A DNA stretch of 64,000 bases from Bryobacterales bacterium F-183 (GCA_016865505.2 AP025252.1:5974137-6038136), one strand, 5' to 3'. Positions 8,801 through 16,230 are shown, counted from the stretch's first letter. Translations and numbers: made by a program. Notes: generated from the letters alone by a model not told the origin.

Positions 8801-9271
8801 ATCGAAGATGAAGGGGTACGTGAAGGCGGGGGCTTGCGCGGTGGCCTGGAACGGGACGGTTTGGATGAGGCCCGTGTTGAGATCCACATTGCGCATGCGC
8901 GAGGCGGGCGCGGTTTCTGCAAAGTACAGCCTGCCGTTGGGACCAATGCTGGGGTTGTTGGGACCGCTGAGACGGCTGTCGCGCGCGAGCGCTCCGTCGG
9001 TGAGCGAGCCATCAGACCAGCCTGTGCCTGCAAAGCGTGTGACAAAGCCGGATGTCGTGACTTTGTACACCAGGTTGACGCCGGCGAAGTAGAGATTGCC
9101 GGAAGCGTCCTCTGTGATGCGCGCGCCGCGTGTGGTGCCGGCGATTTGCAGGTCCACACCAGTGCCTTCTGGCGGCTGCATTCCAGCAAACAGAGCCATT
9201 TGCGGAGGTTGCTGGGCGAGCAGCGCCAGCGGAAGTAAGAGAGTGGCGGAGAGCAGATGTGTACAGCGCAA
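5804..9271 (-). CDS. Secreted beta-propeller/BACON protein with triple C-terminal repeat (paralog B)
   Basis: Same architecture as its downstream neighbour: signal peptide, beta-propeller-like region to about residue 620, two BACON-like modules (W-I-T-L and W-I-T-P) to about 780, then three DTR...GYF modules. I place the start at the TTG codon 9271, giving MRCTHLLSATLLLPLALLAQ, a signal peptide that aligns with paralog A. An ATG start at 9397 would overlap the divergent PQQ dehydrogenase and add an implausible basic leader. About 1155 residues. The middle C-terminal module is almost identical to that of paralog A, which suggests recent duplication or gene conversion. Confidence 0.72.
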   Translation of the reverse strand: MRCTHLLSATLLLPLALLAQQPPQMALFAGMQPPEGTGVDLQIAGTTRGARITEDASGNLYFAGVNLVYKVTTSGFVTRFAGTGWSDGSLTDGALARDSRLSGPNNPSIGPNGRLYFAETAPASRMRNVDLNTGLIQTVPFQATAQAPAFTYPFIFDVSGVIYYANGTNIYSVNPNTGAQTSLANVTGTVTDLAIDAVGNLFLLDGTSGGPLLRQLNIQSLQVSTLINAAPQGVAYRRVRFLSGGDFLFIGSTVDRYLSGSSTFQRLAGALNQTPASDGASVLSAGFGFRDALYRAGTGELVVLFDGLAPLWRVEQGSGLYRPIVINRSPAYTGSLPLQSLIQGPDDNGTAVLYAPPAGGLALEVPGAFLSRIASANTSISYLAELPATPYTLSADPSGNYYARAAFIARRPAAQTSFEPFITPRPDNSVSTENTGIGTDWYGTPIAATNLGRFYRWNGGAWIQTGAISNTQQQYTTGRLRTSPDGRIYYLSASGITRFDPASGTAETVVATGAFNPNPGAFDLDSSGYLYYAGPATPYSTLYRRHPFSGTSIAIAGGGTSREPSGPALSAQIAIGDIAVDRVTGDVYFREAMLPQIRVVTGVAAYNGGAAVSISPSPLYVFASAASNVTVRVTASGSWQAGTDQPWITLTPSSNTVLVNVTANTALTSRSGNVQIGDATLRIIQEGTSCGYAILPQQRSYSSEVEGFFTISTASTCRWSVLTRDTWITPLGAATGSGTATIRYNLAPNATSALRRGEVSVDTIKHTVYQDPASFASLTRTGFVPLPPCRIADTREANGTYGGPFITGGTTRVFPLNGRCGLTGSARAVALNITAVPRSSLGYMTVWGEGTTVPVISTLNALDGRIKANAAIVSVGASGDPMVRVFANNDTDVIVDVSGYFTESTSDLAFYPVTPCRISDSRNANGPFGGPILSAGATRTIPVRQSACGIPATAQAYALNATVVPPAALGYLTLYPTGQALPQVSTLNALTGTVVANGAIVPAGTDGSVNAFVSGNTHLILDITGYFAPPGQPGALRYVPTAGCRILDTRLTRPQPLPAGSSTTVETLLAGCPVSGLASVVSLNATVLPSNGPMGYLTLFPADLAQPLVSTLNALDGAFTSNAAIVPVRPSWGTIQAFVSGATHMLLDVNGYFIP
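5807..6917 (-). repeat. Three tandem 'DTR...GYF' modules coding the C-terminus of paralog B
   Basis: Units lie near 6565-6917, 6190-6545 and 5807-6155. The unit near 6190-6545 shares the run GYLTLYPTG, then VSTLNALTGTVVAN, then AIVPAGT with the middle unit of paralog A at 2740-3092. Confidence 0.75.
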
Positions 9272-9306
9272 TTCTGTAGTGTAGCGGTGAAATAATGGGG
9301 AACGCC

Positions 9307-11256
9307 ATGCGAGGCTTGCTGACGTTTCTTGTCCTTTCTTCTTCCTTTTTGCTGGTTGCCCAAGATCAGACCGCCGGGCAGCGTGCGTACGATTCACGCT
9401 GTGGGCGGTGTCACGGTGGTGATGGGCGCGGGAGCGACATGGCTCCGTCGCTGATTCGCGGTGTGGGGTCGCGCGACGATGCTCAGCTTGCCGCGCTAAT
9501 TCGCGGCGGGATTCCGGGCAAGATGCCGGGTGCTCCGAATGTCGGCAATGAGGAGATGCAGGCGTTGTCGGTGTACGCGCGGGAACTGGTGGTGCGGGCG
9601 CGGCGGCCTCCTGTGGTACGCGAGAAGGTGACTCTGGTGAGCGGCGCTTCGCTGGAAGGCGAGGTTGTCGGGCAGGGCTTTACGGATAAGCAGATCCTGA
9701 CGGCGGACGGCAAGATGCATCTGCTGCGGCGGGAGGCGAACAATCGCTATCGCGAGGTGACGTCCACGGTGGATTGGACTGGGTACAACGGTGATCCGCG
9801 GGGGAACCGGTATACCGAGATGTCGCAGATTACGAAGGCGAACGTGGGTTCGTTGACGGCGAAGTGGGTGTACCCGGTGCCGAGTGCGGCGCGCATGCAG
9901 AGTACGCCGGTGGTGGTGAAAGGCATCATGTACGTCACGCATGTGAACCAGTGCGTAGCGCTCGATGCGGGGACGGGGCGGCAGTTGTGGATCTGGCAGC
10001 GGCCGACGACCAAGGGTGTGGTGGGCGCGAGTTCGAATCGTGGCGTGGCGGTGATCGGAGACCGGCTGTTTATCTCGACCGATCATGCGCATCTGGTGGC
10101 GCTCGACCGGCATACGGGCAAGGAAATTTGGGATACCGAGACCGCCGATTACCGGCAGAACTACTTCGCGACCGGTGCGCCGCTAGCGGTTGGCAATCTG
10201 GTGCTGGCGGGGGTGGGCGGCGGCGAGCATGGTACGCGGGGGTTCGTCGCGGCGTACCACGCGGACACGGGTAAAGAAGCGTGGCGGTTCTGGACGATTC
10301 CGGCGCCGGGTGAGCCGGGGTCCGAGACGTGGAAGGGCAAGGATATTGCGCATGGCGGGGCTCCGACGTGGCTGACGGGGAGCTATGATCCGGGCCTTGA
10401 TACGGTGTACTGGCCGATTGGGAATCCGGCCAAGGAGTACGACGGGACGGATCGCGAAGGGGACAATCTGTACTCGGATACGGTCGTGGCGCTGGATGCG
10501 AAGACGGGCAAGCTGAAGTGGCATTTTCAGTTCACGCCGCATGACTTGTGGGATTGGGATGCGACGGAGACTCCGGTGCTGATTGATGCCAACTGGGAGG
10601 GTAAGCCTCGCAAGTTGCTGCTGCATGGCAATCGCAATGGGTTCTTTTATGTCCTGGACCGGGTAGATGGGAAGGTGCTGCTGGTGAAGCAGTTTGTGAA
10701 GAAGCTGACCTGGGCTACGGGGATGACGCCGGAAGGGCGTCCAATCAAGGCGCCGAACCAGAAGCCGTCAGCTGAGGGTACGCTGGTGTGCCCGTCGCAG
10801 GATGGTGCGTCGAACTTCTATTCGCCGTCGTACATCCCGGCCACGGGGTTGTTTTACTTCCAGACGTTTGAGAAGTGCAGCGTGTATGTGAAGCGGGATC
10901 AGGGCGATTGGACGCCGGGCAAGGCGTACCTGGGCGGGTCCCAACGGATCGCGCCGGGGGAGGTGGAGCACTTCCTGACGGCGCTCGACATCAAGACCGG
11001 CAAGCGGGTTTGGGACTTGCCGCAACCGGGTCCGGCGCAGGGCTGGGGAGGTACGATTGCGACGGCGGCGGGGCTGATCTTCTTTGGTGAAGAGAACGGC
11101 GCGATGATGGTGGCCGATGCGACCACCGGCAAGGCTTTGTGGCGGTTTGAGACGAACCAGAACTGGAAAGCCTCGCCGATGGCGTATATGTTCGACGGCA
11201 AGCAGTACATTGCGGCGGTAGCCGGGAATAATGTGATCGCGTTCGCGCTGCCGTAG
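9307..11256 (+). CDS. PQQ-dependent dehydrogenase with N-terminal cytochrome c domain
   Basis: A periplasmic quinohaemoprotein of about 649 residues. After the signal peptide (MRGLLTFLVL to LLVAQ) comes a c-type haem site CGRCH near residue 32. From about residue 155 follows an eight-bladed PQQ propeller with repeated A-x-D-x-x-T-G-x-x-x-W blades and WDWDATET, which carries the usual catalytic-region aspartates. The expected vicinal cysteine pair before NRG is replaced by Ser-Ser (GASSNRG). The haem domain is N-terminal, whereas quinohaemoprotein alcohol dehydrogenases usually carry it C-terminally. ATG at 9307 has GGGG eight bases upstream; an in-frame ATG at 9295 is possible. The substrate is unknown, probably an alcohol or sugar. 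Confidence 0.88.
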   Translation: MRGLLTFLVLSSSFLLVAQDQTAGQRAYDSRCGRCHGGDGRGSDMAPSLIRGVGSRDDAQLAALIRGGIPGKMPGAPNVGNEEMQALSVYARELVVRARRPPVVREKVTLVSGASLEGEVVGQGFTDKQILTADGKMHLLRREANNRYREVTSTVDWTGYNGDPRGNRYTEMSQITKANVGSLTAKWVYPVPSAARMQSTPVVVKGIMYVTHVNQCVALDAGTGRQLWIWQRPTTKGVVGASSNRGVAVIGDRLFISTDHAHLVALDRHTGKEIWDTETADYRQNYFATGAPLAVGNLVLAGVGGGEHGTRGFVAAYHADTGKEAWRFWTIPAPGEPGSETWKGKDIAHGGAPTWLTGSYDPGLDTVYWPIGNPAKEYDGTDREGDNLYSDTVVALDAKTGKLKWHFQFTPHDLWDWDATETPVLIDANWEGKPRKLLLHGNRNGFFYVLDRVDGKVLLVKQFVKKLTWATGMTPEGRPIKAPNQKPSAEGTLVCPSQDGASNFYSPSYIPATGLFYFQTFEKCSVYVKRDQGDWTPGKAYLGGSQRIAPGEVEHFLTALDIKTGKRVWDLPQPGPAQGWGGTIATAAGLIFFGEENGAMMVADATTGKALWRFETNQNWKASPMAYMFDGKQYIAAVAGNNVIAFALP

Positions 11257-11262
11257 TTTGAT

Positions 11263-11745
11263 TTACTGATGCGGGCGCACCTGCTGCGGCGTGAGCGTCA
11301 GAGTGAAGGTGCCGAGGTCCGAGGGTACGGCATTGGGGAGGACGATGTCGAGCACGTTCCAACGGTCCGGCAGCAGGGCTCTGAAGTTGCGCGCGGTATG
11401 GGTTTTGGTACGGCCCGCCCATTCGACTTTGGCATCGAGTTGGGCGACGGCGAGTCCGTTCATGGGAGTGATCTGGAGGCGTACGCGGATGCCGTTGGCG
11501 TCGGGGGCGCTGGCGTCGAGGGCGACGGCGAACAGCGCACCGTTGGCGGAGAGGAAGCGGACTTCACCGGTTTTGGCGAGGTCGAATTCGAGTTCAGAGG
11601 GGGCGGTGCGCTTGGCGAGTTCCTGCTCGAGGAAGAGGATACGGGATCGCAGTCCGGCGAGTTGGTCGCGGAGGTCTTGTAAGGTGTCATCCGGCGCAGG
11701 GGTGGCCTGGGCGAGGATGGTTAGCAACAACAGGGTGCCAATCAT
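11263..11745 (-). CDS. Small secreted coiled-coil protein, unknown function
   Basis: 160 residues: a short signal peptide (MIGTLLLLTILAQA), a predicted coiled coil near 18-48 with Leu/Ile heptads (LRDQLAGLRSRILFLEQELAK), and a beta-rich C-terminal domain with VEWAG and LPDRWNVLDIVLP. It weakly resembles DUF3251 (YajI-like) proteins, which I cannot confirm. The N-terminus closely resembles the 56-residue protein encoded at 12598-12768. It is convergent with the PQQ dehydrogenase, six bases apart. Confidence 0.65.
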   Translation of the reverse strand: MIGTLLLLTILAQATPAPDDTLQDLRDQLAGLRSRILFLEQELAKRTAPSELEFDLAKTGEVRFLSANGALFAVALDASAPDANGIRVRLQITPMNGLAVAQLDAKVEWAGRTKTHTARNFRALLPDRWNVLDIVLPNAVPSDLGTFTLTLTPQQVRPHQ

Positions 11746-11751
11746 TACTTG

Positions 11752-11781
11752 ATGTTAATGATCGACACTCTTGTAGAGCAA
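11752..11781 (-). promoter_or_regulatory. Possible promoter of the coiled-coil protein gene
   Basis: On the minus strand TTGCTC, an 18-base spacer and TAACAT stand only six bases before the ATG at 11745. If used, the mRNA would be leaderless or nearly so, which fits the missing Shine-Dalgarno sequence. The hexamer match is moderate. Confidence 0.3.
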
Positions 11782-11789
11782 TCGTTCCG

Positions 11790-12470
11790 TTAGATTCTTC
11801 GCTTTTTTGCAAGAGCAACGGTTGCGGCGAGCGCGGTCAGCGAGGCGGCGAGTTCGGTGGGTTCGGGTACTCCGACGAGGGATGACGAGACGATGGTGAA
11901 GGCACCGCTATTGTCGCCGTGAAAGAAGTCCGCCACGGTGAGGTAAAGCGTTGTACCTGCGGGGATCGGACTGGCGAGGAAGCCTCCGTAGTCGCTGAGG
12001 CGACGGTCTGAATAGACAGTGGCGGGGGGCGTCGGGGAACCGAAACCGTTCTGCACGGTGGGCCGGGCGAGTTGAATCCAACGGTTTACGGCAAGGGATG
12101 GTTGATCGCTGATGACGAGGGAAACCAGGTGGGCGCCTTCGGCATAGTTATAGACGAGTTCGCGTACGCCGCCGACGTTGGGCATTGGAGAGTCCACGTC
12201 GAAGGTGATGACGCCGGCCGGGTTCATGGCGATTTCATTGCCGGCCAGTGCGTTGACGATGCCGGTGGCGGTGAGGGTGAGGCGGTGGGTCGGGAGCCAG
12301 TCCTGGGTGGTGACGAAAGAGTACACCGTGGCGTCGGACTGGGTGGTTATGGCGGGGATGGGATCCGCCTGGGCGTTGTAGGTCGCGGTCAGGAAAAGTA
12401 GGAAAATCGGGGTGATTTTGCGAAACACGTTGGGAGAATACCATCGGTTTCTTGAAAAAACGTCACCCAT
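11790..12470 (-). CDS. PEP-CTERM sorting-domain protein
   Basis: An exported protein whose C-terminus has the tripartite PEP-CTERM signal: VPEPTELA, a hydrophobic helix (LAASLTALAATVALA) and a basic KKRR end. Exosortase systems recognise this signal and cut it at the cell surface. The N-terminal hydrophobic stretch FRKITPIFLLFLTATYNAQA is the export signal. The start is uncertain: ATG at 12470 has AAGAG ten bases upstream, while a GTG at 12428 would give a shorter signal peptide. The body is beta-rich with no recognisable enzyme motif. No exosortase gene is in the window. Confidence 0.7.
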   Translation of the reverse strand: MGDVFSRNRWYSPNVFRKITPIFLLFLTATYNAQADPIPAITTQSDATVYSFVTTQDWLPTHRLTLTATGIVNALAGNEIAMNPAGVITFDVDSPMPNVGGVRELVYNYAEGAHLVSLVISDQPSLAVNRWIQLARPTVQNGFGSPTPPATVYSDRRLSDYGGFLASPIPAGTTLYLTVADFFHGDNSGAFTIVSSSLVGVPEPTELAASLTALAATVALAKKRRI

Positions 12471-12533
12471 CTGTGCTTTACTCTTGGGATGGCTCGCCCG
12501 TGATGGTCGACCCAAGAATTCCGGAGTAATCTT

Positions 12534-12570
12534 GCTAGCAGCCAACGTCACAGTGACGTCAGCTGCTAGC
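12534..12570. other. Long imperfect palindrome between the microprotein and PEP-CTERM genes
   Basis: GCTAGCAGC (12534-12542) pairs with GCTGCTAGC (12562-12570), and inside it ACGTCA pairs with TGACGT around a CAG centre, with only a CA/CA internal mismatch. Fifteen base pairs could form. No T-run follows on either strand, so it is not a standard terminator; operator or mRNA-processing roles are open. Confidence 0.6.
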
Positions 12571-12597
12571 GATTCGGAATGGGAGAGGTTGCTGTCA

Positions 12598-12768
12598 TTA
12601 GTTGGGCGAAACGGCTTGCTTGGCGAGCTCCTTTTCCAGTCGCTCTACGCGAGCCGTTAGGGACTCCAAGGAAGGCTTGGAGGGGGTAGAGGTTTCACAG
12701 GGTTTGTCCTGAGCGTTGGGCTCGGTAGCTGCCTGTGCGGCGAGGATTGCAATCAAGGTCCCAAACAT
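12598..12768 (-). CDS. 56-residue secreted coiled-coil microprotein
   Basis: An ATG-to-TAA frame encodes MFGTLIAILAAQA (signal-like), a Pro/Ser/Thr-rich middle with one Cys, and the heptad segment SLESLTARVERLEKELAKQA. Its start (MFGTL...ILA.QA) and its ELAK coiled coil match the 160-residue protein encoded at 11263-11745, so it is probably a short paralog that lacks the beta-rich domain. A promoter-like pair lies just upstream. No Shine-Dalgarno sequence is visible. Coding is supported by the paralogy and not by length. Confidence 0.55.
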   Translation of the reverse strand: MFGTLIAILAAQAATEPNAQDKPCETSTPSKPSLESLTARVERLEKELAKQAVSPN

Positions 12769-12777
12769 AGTGAGTTA

Positions 12778-12806
12778 AGAATACTTAATTTTGAGATGCA
12801 GTGCAA
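12778..12806 (-). promoter_or_regulatory. Possible promoter of the microprotein gene
   Basis: TTGCAC and TATTCT with a 17-base spacer read on the minus strand and end nine bases before the ATG at 12768, implying a very short or absent leader. The -35 match is only three of six. Confidence 0.3.
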
Positions 12807-12885
12807 GCCAGATGCGTTGCCGAAAACGTAACTTTTCTGTTGGGTGCCAGCTAGAGCTAGGACGGCCCACGAAAGCCGCCCCTCG

Positions 12886-12916
12886 AAGCCACATCCCCGT
12901 TGCGAGGATGTGGCTT
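12886..12916. terminator. Hairpin downstream of the first TonB receptor gene
   Basis: A perfect 11-base-pair stem (AAGCCACATCC/GGATGTGGCTT) with a nine-base loop lies 18 bases past the TonB stop. The T-rich tail (TGCTGTTTT) is on the plus strand, so termination of the minus-strand gene may depend on the hairpin alone. Confidence 0.55.
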
Positions 12917-12933
12917 TGCTGTTTTCGGGCTTC

Positions 12934-15900
12934 CTAGAAGGAATACCGCAGGGCGACTTCTCCCACGCGGGGTTGGCCGGTTGAGGTGATGCGGCCGAAG
13001 ATCGCGTTGTTCTGCGTCGTGTTCGGGTTGTTGAGATTGGCGTGGTTCATCGCGTTGTAGAACGAGCCTCGGAGTTCGAGGTTGTGGCTCTCCGTGATGC
13101 GGAAGACTTTGCGTGTGGAGAGATCGATGTTCCAGGTGCCTGGGCCTCGCATGAAGCCGATTCCCGTGTTGCCGAAGGTGCCTTCGGGGTTTTGACGGAA
13201 TGCTGCGGGGTTGAACCAGGCTGCCATCTTCTGCGCTTTGGTGCGGTCCTCGGGGAGGCGCCAGTCGCCGATGACGTCCGCCGTGTCGCCGTTGATTCCG
13301 GTGAGCGAGTTGTCGCGGCCGGAACGCACGGTGAGCGGTGCTCCCGAGACGGCGTTGGCGATGCCGCTCACCTGCCAGCCTCCGATGAGGAGTTGCTTCC
13401 AGCGAGCGCTGCCGGTGCCTCCGAAGGGGAGGTCCCAGAGCGCGGAGACGATGAAGTTGTGCGTACGGTCGAGCGGGAGCGGGCCGTAGTCGGAGTGGTA
13501 GTCGTACGGGTTGCGAGGTCCGTTGCTACCGGCGTCCGAGGATACGTTGACGCCCATCGCTTTGGACCAGGTGTAGGAGCCGAGTACGGTGAAGCCTTTG
13601 TGGAAACGCTGGTTCACCGAGACCTGCAGGGCGTTGTAGTTGGAGCTGAACGCACTGAGGTTGTTGTTGATCTGGCCGATGTTGGGGTAGAGACGCCGGG
13701 ACTGCGTGTTGGCGATGGTGGAGACGCCGGGACGATAGACCGCGTAGTTTGCTTCCACCGAGGAAAACAGATGTGTCGAGGAGCTGCCGACGTAGTTGAC
13801 CTCGAGTACGGCAGAGCGTGTGAGCGCCTGCTGGATGGAGAGCGACCACTGGTAGTCCGCTTGTGTTTTGAAGGGCAGGCTCCAGGTGTTTTCGTTGGCG
13901 GTGGGGACGAAGTCGGCATCCTTGAGCGCGCCTCCGATGGGGCGTGGGAAGGGGCTGACGCCGTTGAAGGGGGCGCGTCCGAACACGTCGTAGGCGTCGC
14001 CGCCGGTGACCGTGATGTCGGTGGTGAAGGGCTGAATCAGCGTGAATCGGTTGAGGCTGATGCCGCGGGTGAGAGGTACGAAGAACTTGCCCGCGCCGAT
14101 GCGGAGCGAGGTCTTACCGTTGCCGAAGACGTCGTAGGCGAGTCCGAGGCGCGGGGCCCAATTGTTCCACTGGCTGCCGACGACAGAGGCGGGGATGCCG
14201 GGGTCGCCGGGGTAGAGCAAGCCGGGGATCGCTTTGGGGAACACGGTCGACTGGCGGCCCGGGGCGAGCAGCATCAACTGGCCGTCCTCCGAGATGTAGC
14301 CGTTGTAGGGTTCCCAACGGATGCCCATGTTGAGGGTGAGGCGGCGGTTGATGCGCCAGTCATCCTGGAGGAACAGCGCGGGGAGGTTCTGACGGAGGCG
14401 GGAGTTCAAGCCGGTGACCTGGCGGTACGTGTTGAACTTGCCGAGCAGGAAGTCCGCCGCGGCGTTGCCGCTGATGGCTCCGGTGAACTGCATGTTGCCG
14501 CCGGACTGCCAGTTTTGCAGCTGGTTGACGCGGTTGCGGTAGTATTCCAAACCCATGCTGAGCGAGTGCGTGCCACGGATCCACGACAGGGTGTTGTTGA
14601 GGTGGGTGGTGGGCATGATGTCGCGGGTGGGTGGTCCGGTGTCGGCGGTGACGAAGCCGGAGATGCCGAGGGTGGCCTGGCCGGTGAGTCCGAAGCCAGC
14701 GTTGATGTTGGCAACGTTGAGGGGCAGGCCGAGTCCGACGAGGCTGAAATCCTTTTGGGCGAGTACGCCGAAGGTGCTGCGGACGTAGCTGATGCGGAAG
14801 GTGTTGATGAGGTTGCTCGAGAAGATGTGGTCCTCACCGATGGTGTAGTTCTGGAAGCGAGTGGGAAGGTCGCAGGTCCAGGTGGGGTCTACGCTGCCGC
14901 AGTTTTGAATTTGCGGGACGTCGTTGTAGAAGGCGCGGAAGTTGAGCTTGTCTTTGTCGCTGATGGCGTAGTCGAAGCGGCCGATCCACTGGTTCTGGTC
15001 GAGGCGGTTGCCGTGGGGAGCGAAGGTGTAGAAATCCGCACCGTCGTTGGCGGCTGGCAGGTAGTTGTTGAGGAAGTTGTTGGCGAAGGGCCGGATGCGA
15101 GCGGTTGGAATGATGTTGCCGGCAAAGGGCGTATTGTTGTTGTCGGGGTCGCGGATGGGGTTGGGGCTGGCGCTGAAGTCACCACGGCGTTCGGCGGCGC
15201 TGAGGGTACGGTAGCGGGACTCGGCGGGGGTCCCGCGCACTTTGGTGCCCTGGTAGCCGACGAAGAAGAACAGCTTGTTCTTGACGATGGGTCCGCCGAA
15301 GGTGCCGCCGTATTGGTTGCGTTTGAAGTCCGCACGCTTGGCGCCGAAGAAGTACCGGGCGTCGAGTTGGGTGTTGCGGAGGAATTCAAAAGCGCTGCCG
15401 TGGAACTGGTTGGTTCCGGACCGGGTGACGGCGGAGACGGATGAGGTCCCACGGCCGAAGGCGGCTGTGTAATTGCGCGTGGTGGCCTGGAACTCCTGGA
15501 GCGCGTCGGGGTTGGGGTACTCGTTGGCGATCGAGTAGAAGGAGTTCATGTTGTAGCCGCCATCGAGGGTGAAGTTCATGTCGATGTTGCGGCCGCCGGA
15601 GGTGCTGAAGCTGGTTTGGGTGGCGCCGAATTGTCCGGCGGTGCCGGCGTTGACGACGCCCGGCAGCAGGGCGACCAGTTGTAGCGCATTTCGCCCGTTC
15701 AGGGGGAGTTGTTCGATGCGCTTGGTGTCCACCAGTTGGGATACGGAGCTAGTGGCGGTGGTCACAGGGGGTGCGGCAGAGCTGACCTCGACGACTTCCG
15801 TGACCTGGCCGACTTCGAGGGTCGGGTAGACGGTTTTTTGTTCGCCTACGGTGAGTTCGAGAGGGTCAATGACGAGTTCGCGGAAGCCGGTGGCTTTGAT

Positions 15901-16143
15901 GGTGAGGCGATAGTTGCCGCGGGCGACGTCGACGAAATTGAAGAAGCCTTGGGGAGAGGTTTCGAGAGTTCGGACTTCACCGGTTCCTTTACTGGTCAAG
16001 GTAAGGGCGGCACCGGGTACGGCAGCTTTGCCGGAGTCCACGACGGTGCCGTTGATGGTGCCTTTGACTTGCGACCAGAGACTGGCGGAGACGAGAAATA
16101 GAGAGAGAAATACGGGACCACACGTTCGCATTTGGAACGACAT
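12934..16143 (-). CDS. Oar-like TonB-dependent outer-membrane receptor
   Basis: 1069 residues. A signal peptide is followed by a carboxypeptidase-regulatory-like beta domain at about 28-110 (GTVVDSGKAAVPGA, then SPQGFFNF). Next is a plug domain with RIEQLPLNGRNALQL, typical of the acidobacterial/Bacteroidetes Oar group, and a long 22-stranded barrel ending in a terminal Phe (ALRYSF), the usual BAM signal. ATG 16143 has AAAGGA six bases upstream. It probably imports large substrates such as oligosaccharides or peptides. It stands alone, with its own upstream region and a downstream hairpin. Confidence 0.92.
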   Translation of the reverse strand: MSFQMRTCGPVFLSLFLVSASLWSQVKGTINGTVVDSGKAAVPGAALTLTSKGTGEVRTLETSPQGFFNFVDVARGNYRLTIKATGFRELVIDPLELTVGEQKTVYPTLEVGQVTEVVEVSSAAPPVTTATSSVSQLVDTKRIEQLPLNGRNALQLVALLPGVVNAGTAGQFGATQTSFSTSGGRNIDMNFTLDGGYNMNSFYSIANEYPNPDALQEFQATTRNYTAAFGRGTSSVSAVTRSGTNQFHGSAFEFLRNTQLDARYFFGAKRADFKRNQYGGTFGGPIVKNKLFFFVGYQGTKVRGTPAESRYRTLSAAERRGDFSASPNPIRDPDNNNTPFAGNIIPTARIRPFANNFLNNYLPAANDGADFYTFAPHGNRLDQNQWIGRFDYAISDKDKLNFRAFYNDVPQIQNCGSVDPTWTCDLPTRFQNYTIGEDHIFSSNLINTFRISYVRSTFGVLAQKDFSLVGLGLPLNVANINAGFGLTGQATLGISGFVTADTGPPTRDIMPTTHLNNTLSWIRGTHSLSMGLEYYRNRVNQLQNWQSGGNMQFTGAISGNAAADFLLGKFNTYRQVTGLNSRLRQNLPALFLQDDWRINRRLTLNMGIRWEPYNGYISEDGQLMLLAPGRQSTVFPKAIPGLLYPGDPGIPASVVGSQWNNWAPRLGLAYDVFGNGKTSLRIGAGKFFVPLTRGISLNRFTLIQPFTTDITVTGGDAYDVFGRAPFNGVSPFPRPIGGALKDADFVPTANENTWSLPFKTQADYQWSLSIQQALTRSAVLEVNYVGSSSTHLFSSVEANYAVYRPGVSTIANTQSRRLYPNIGQINNNLSAFSSNYNALQVSVNQRFHKGFTVLGSYTWSKAMGVNVSSDAGSNGPRNPYDYHSDYGPLPLDRTHNFIVSALWDLPFGGTGSARWKQLLIGGWQVSGIANAVSGAPLTVRSGRDNSLTGINGDTADVIGDWRLPEDRTKAQKMAAWFNPAAFRQNPEGTFGNTGIGFMRGPGTWNIDLSTRKVFRITESHNLELRGSFYNAMNHANLNNPNTTQNNAIFGRITSTGQPRVGEVALRYSF

Positions 16144-16219
16144 AGTTTCCTTTCGAGAGAGTAAATTCGGGGTCCAAAGAGCGGGGATTATTCGGTCGAA
16201 ACTGTGCGGTTTCGTGGGG

Positions 16220-16230
16220 GAATCTTATCA
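16220..16230 (-). promoter_or_regulatory. Extended -10 promoter candidate for the first TonB receptor
   Basis: The minus strand reads TGATAAGATTC here, an extended -10 (TGN-TAAGAT) about 77 bases before the start codon. The identical 11-mer stands at a similar place before the TonB gene at 36691-40305. No convincing -35 is seen. Confidence 0.4.

Noticed and set aside
7484-9238. A 584-codon open frame antisense to propeller paralog B
   Set aside because: Gly/Val/Glu-rich shadow frame without motifs, opposite a protein with a clear signal peptide and domain plan.
13042-15444. An 800-codon open frame antisense to the first TonB receptor
   Set aside because: It is Val/Glu/Gly/Asp-rich, has no recognisable domain and lies entirely inside a strongly supported receptor gene; long antisense frames are usual in high-GC DNA.
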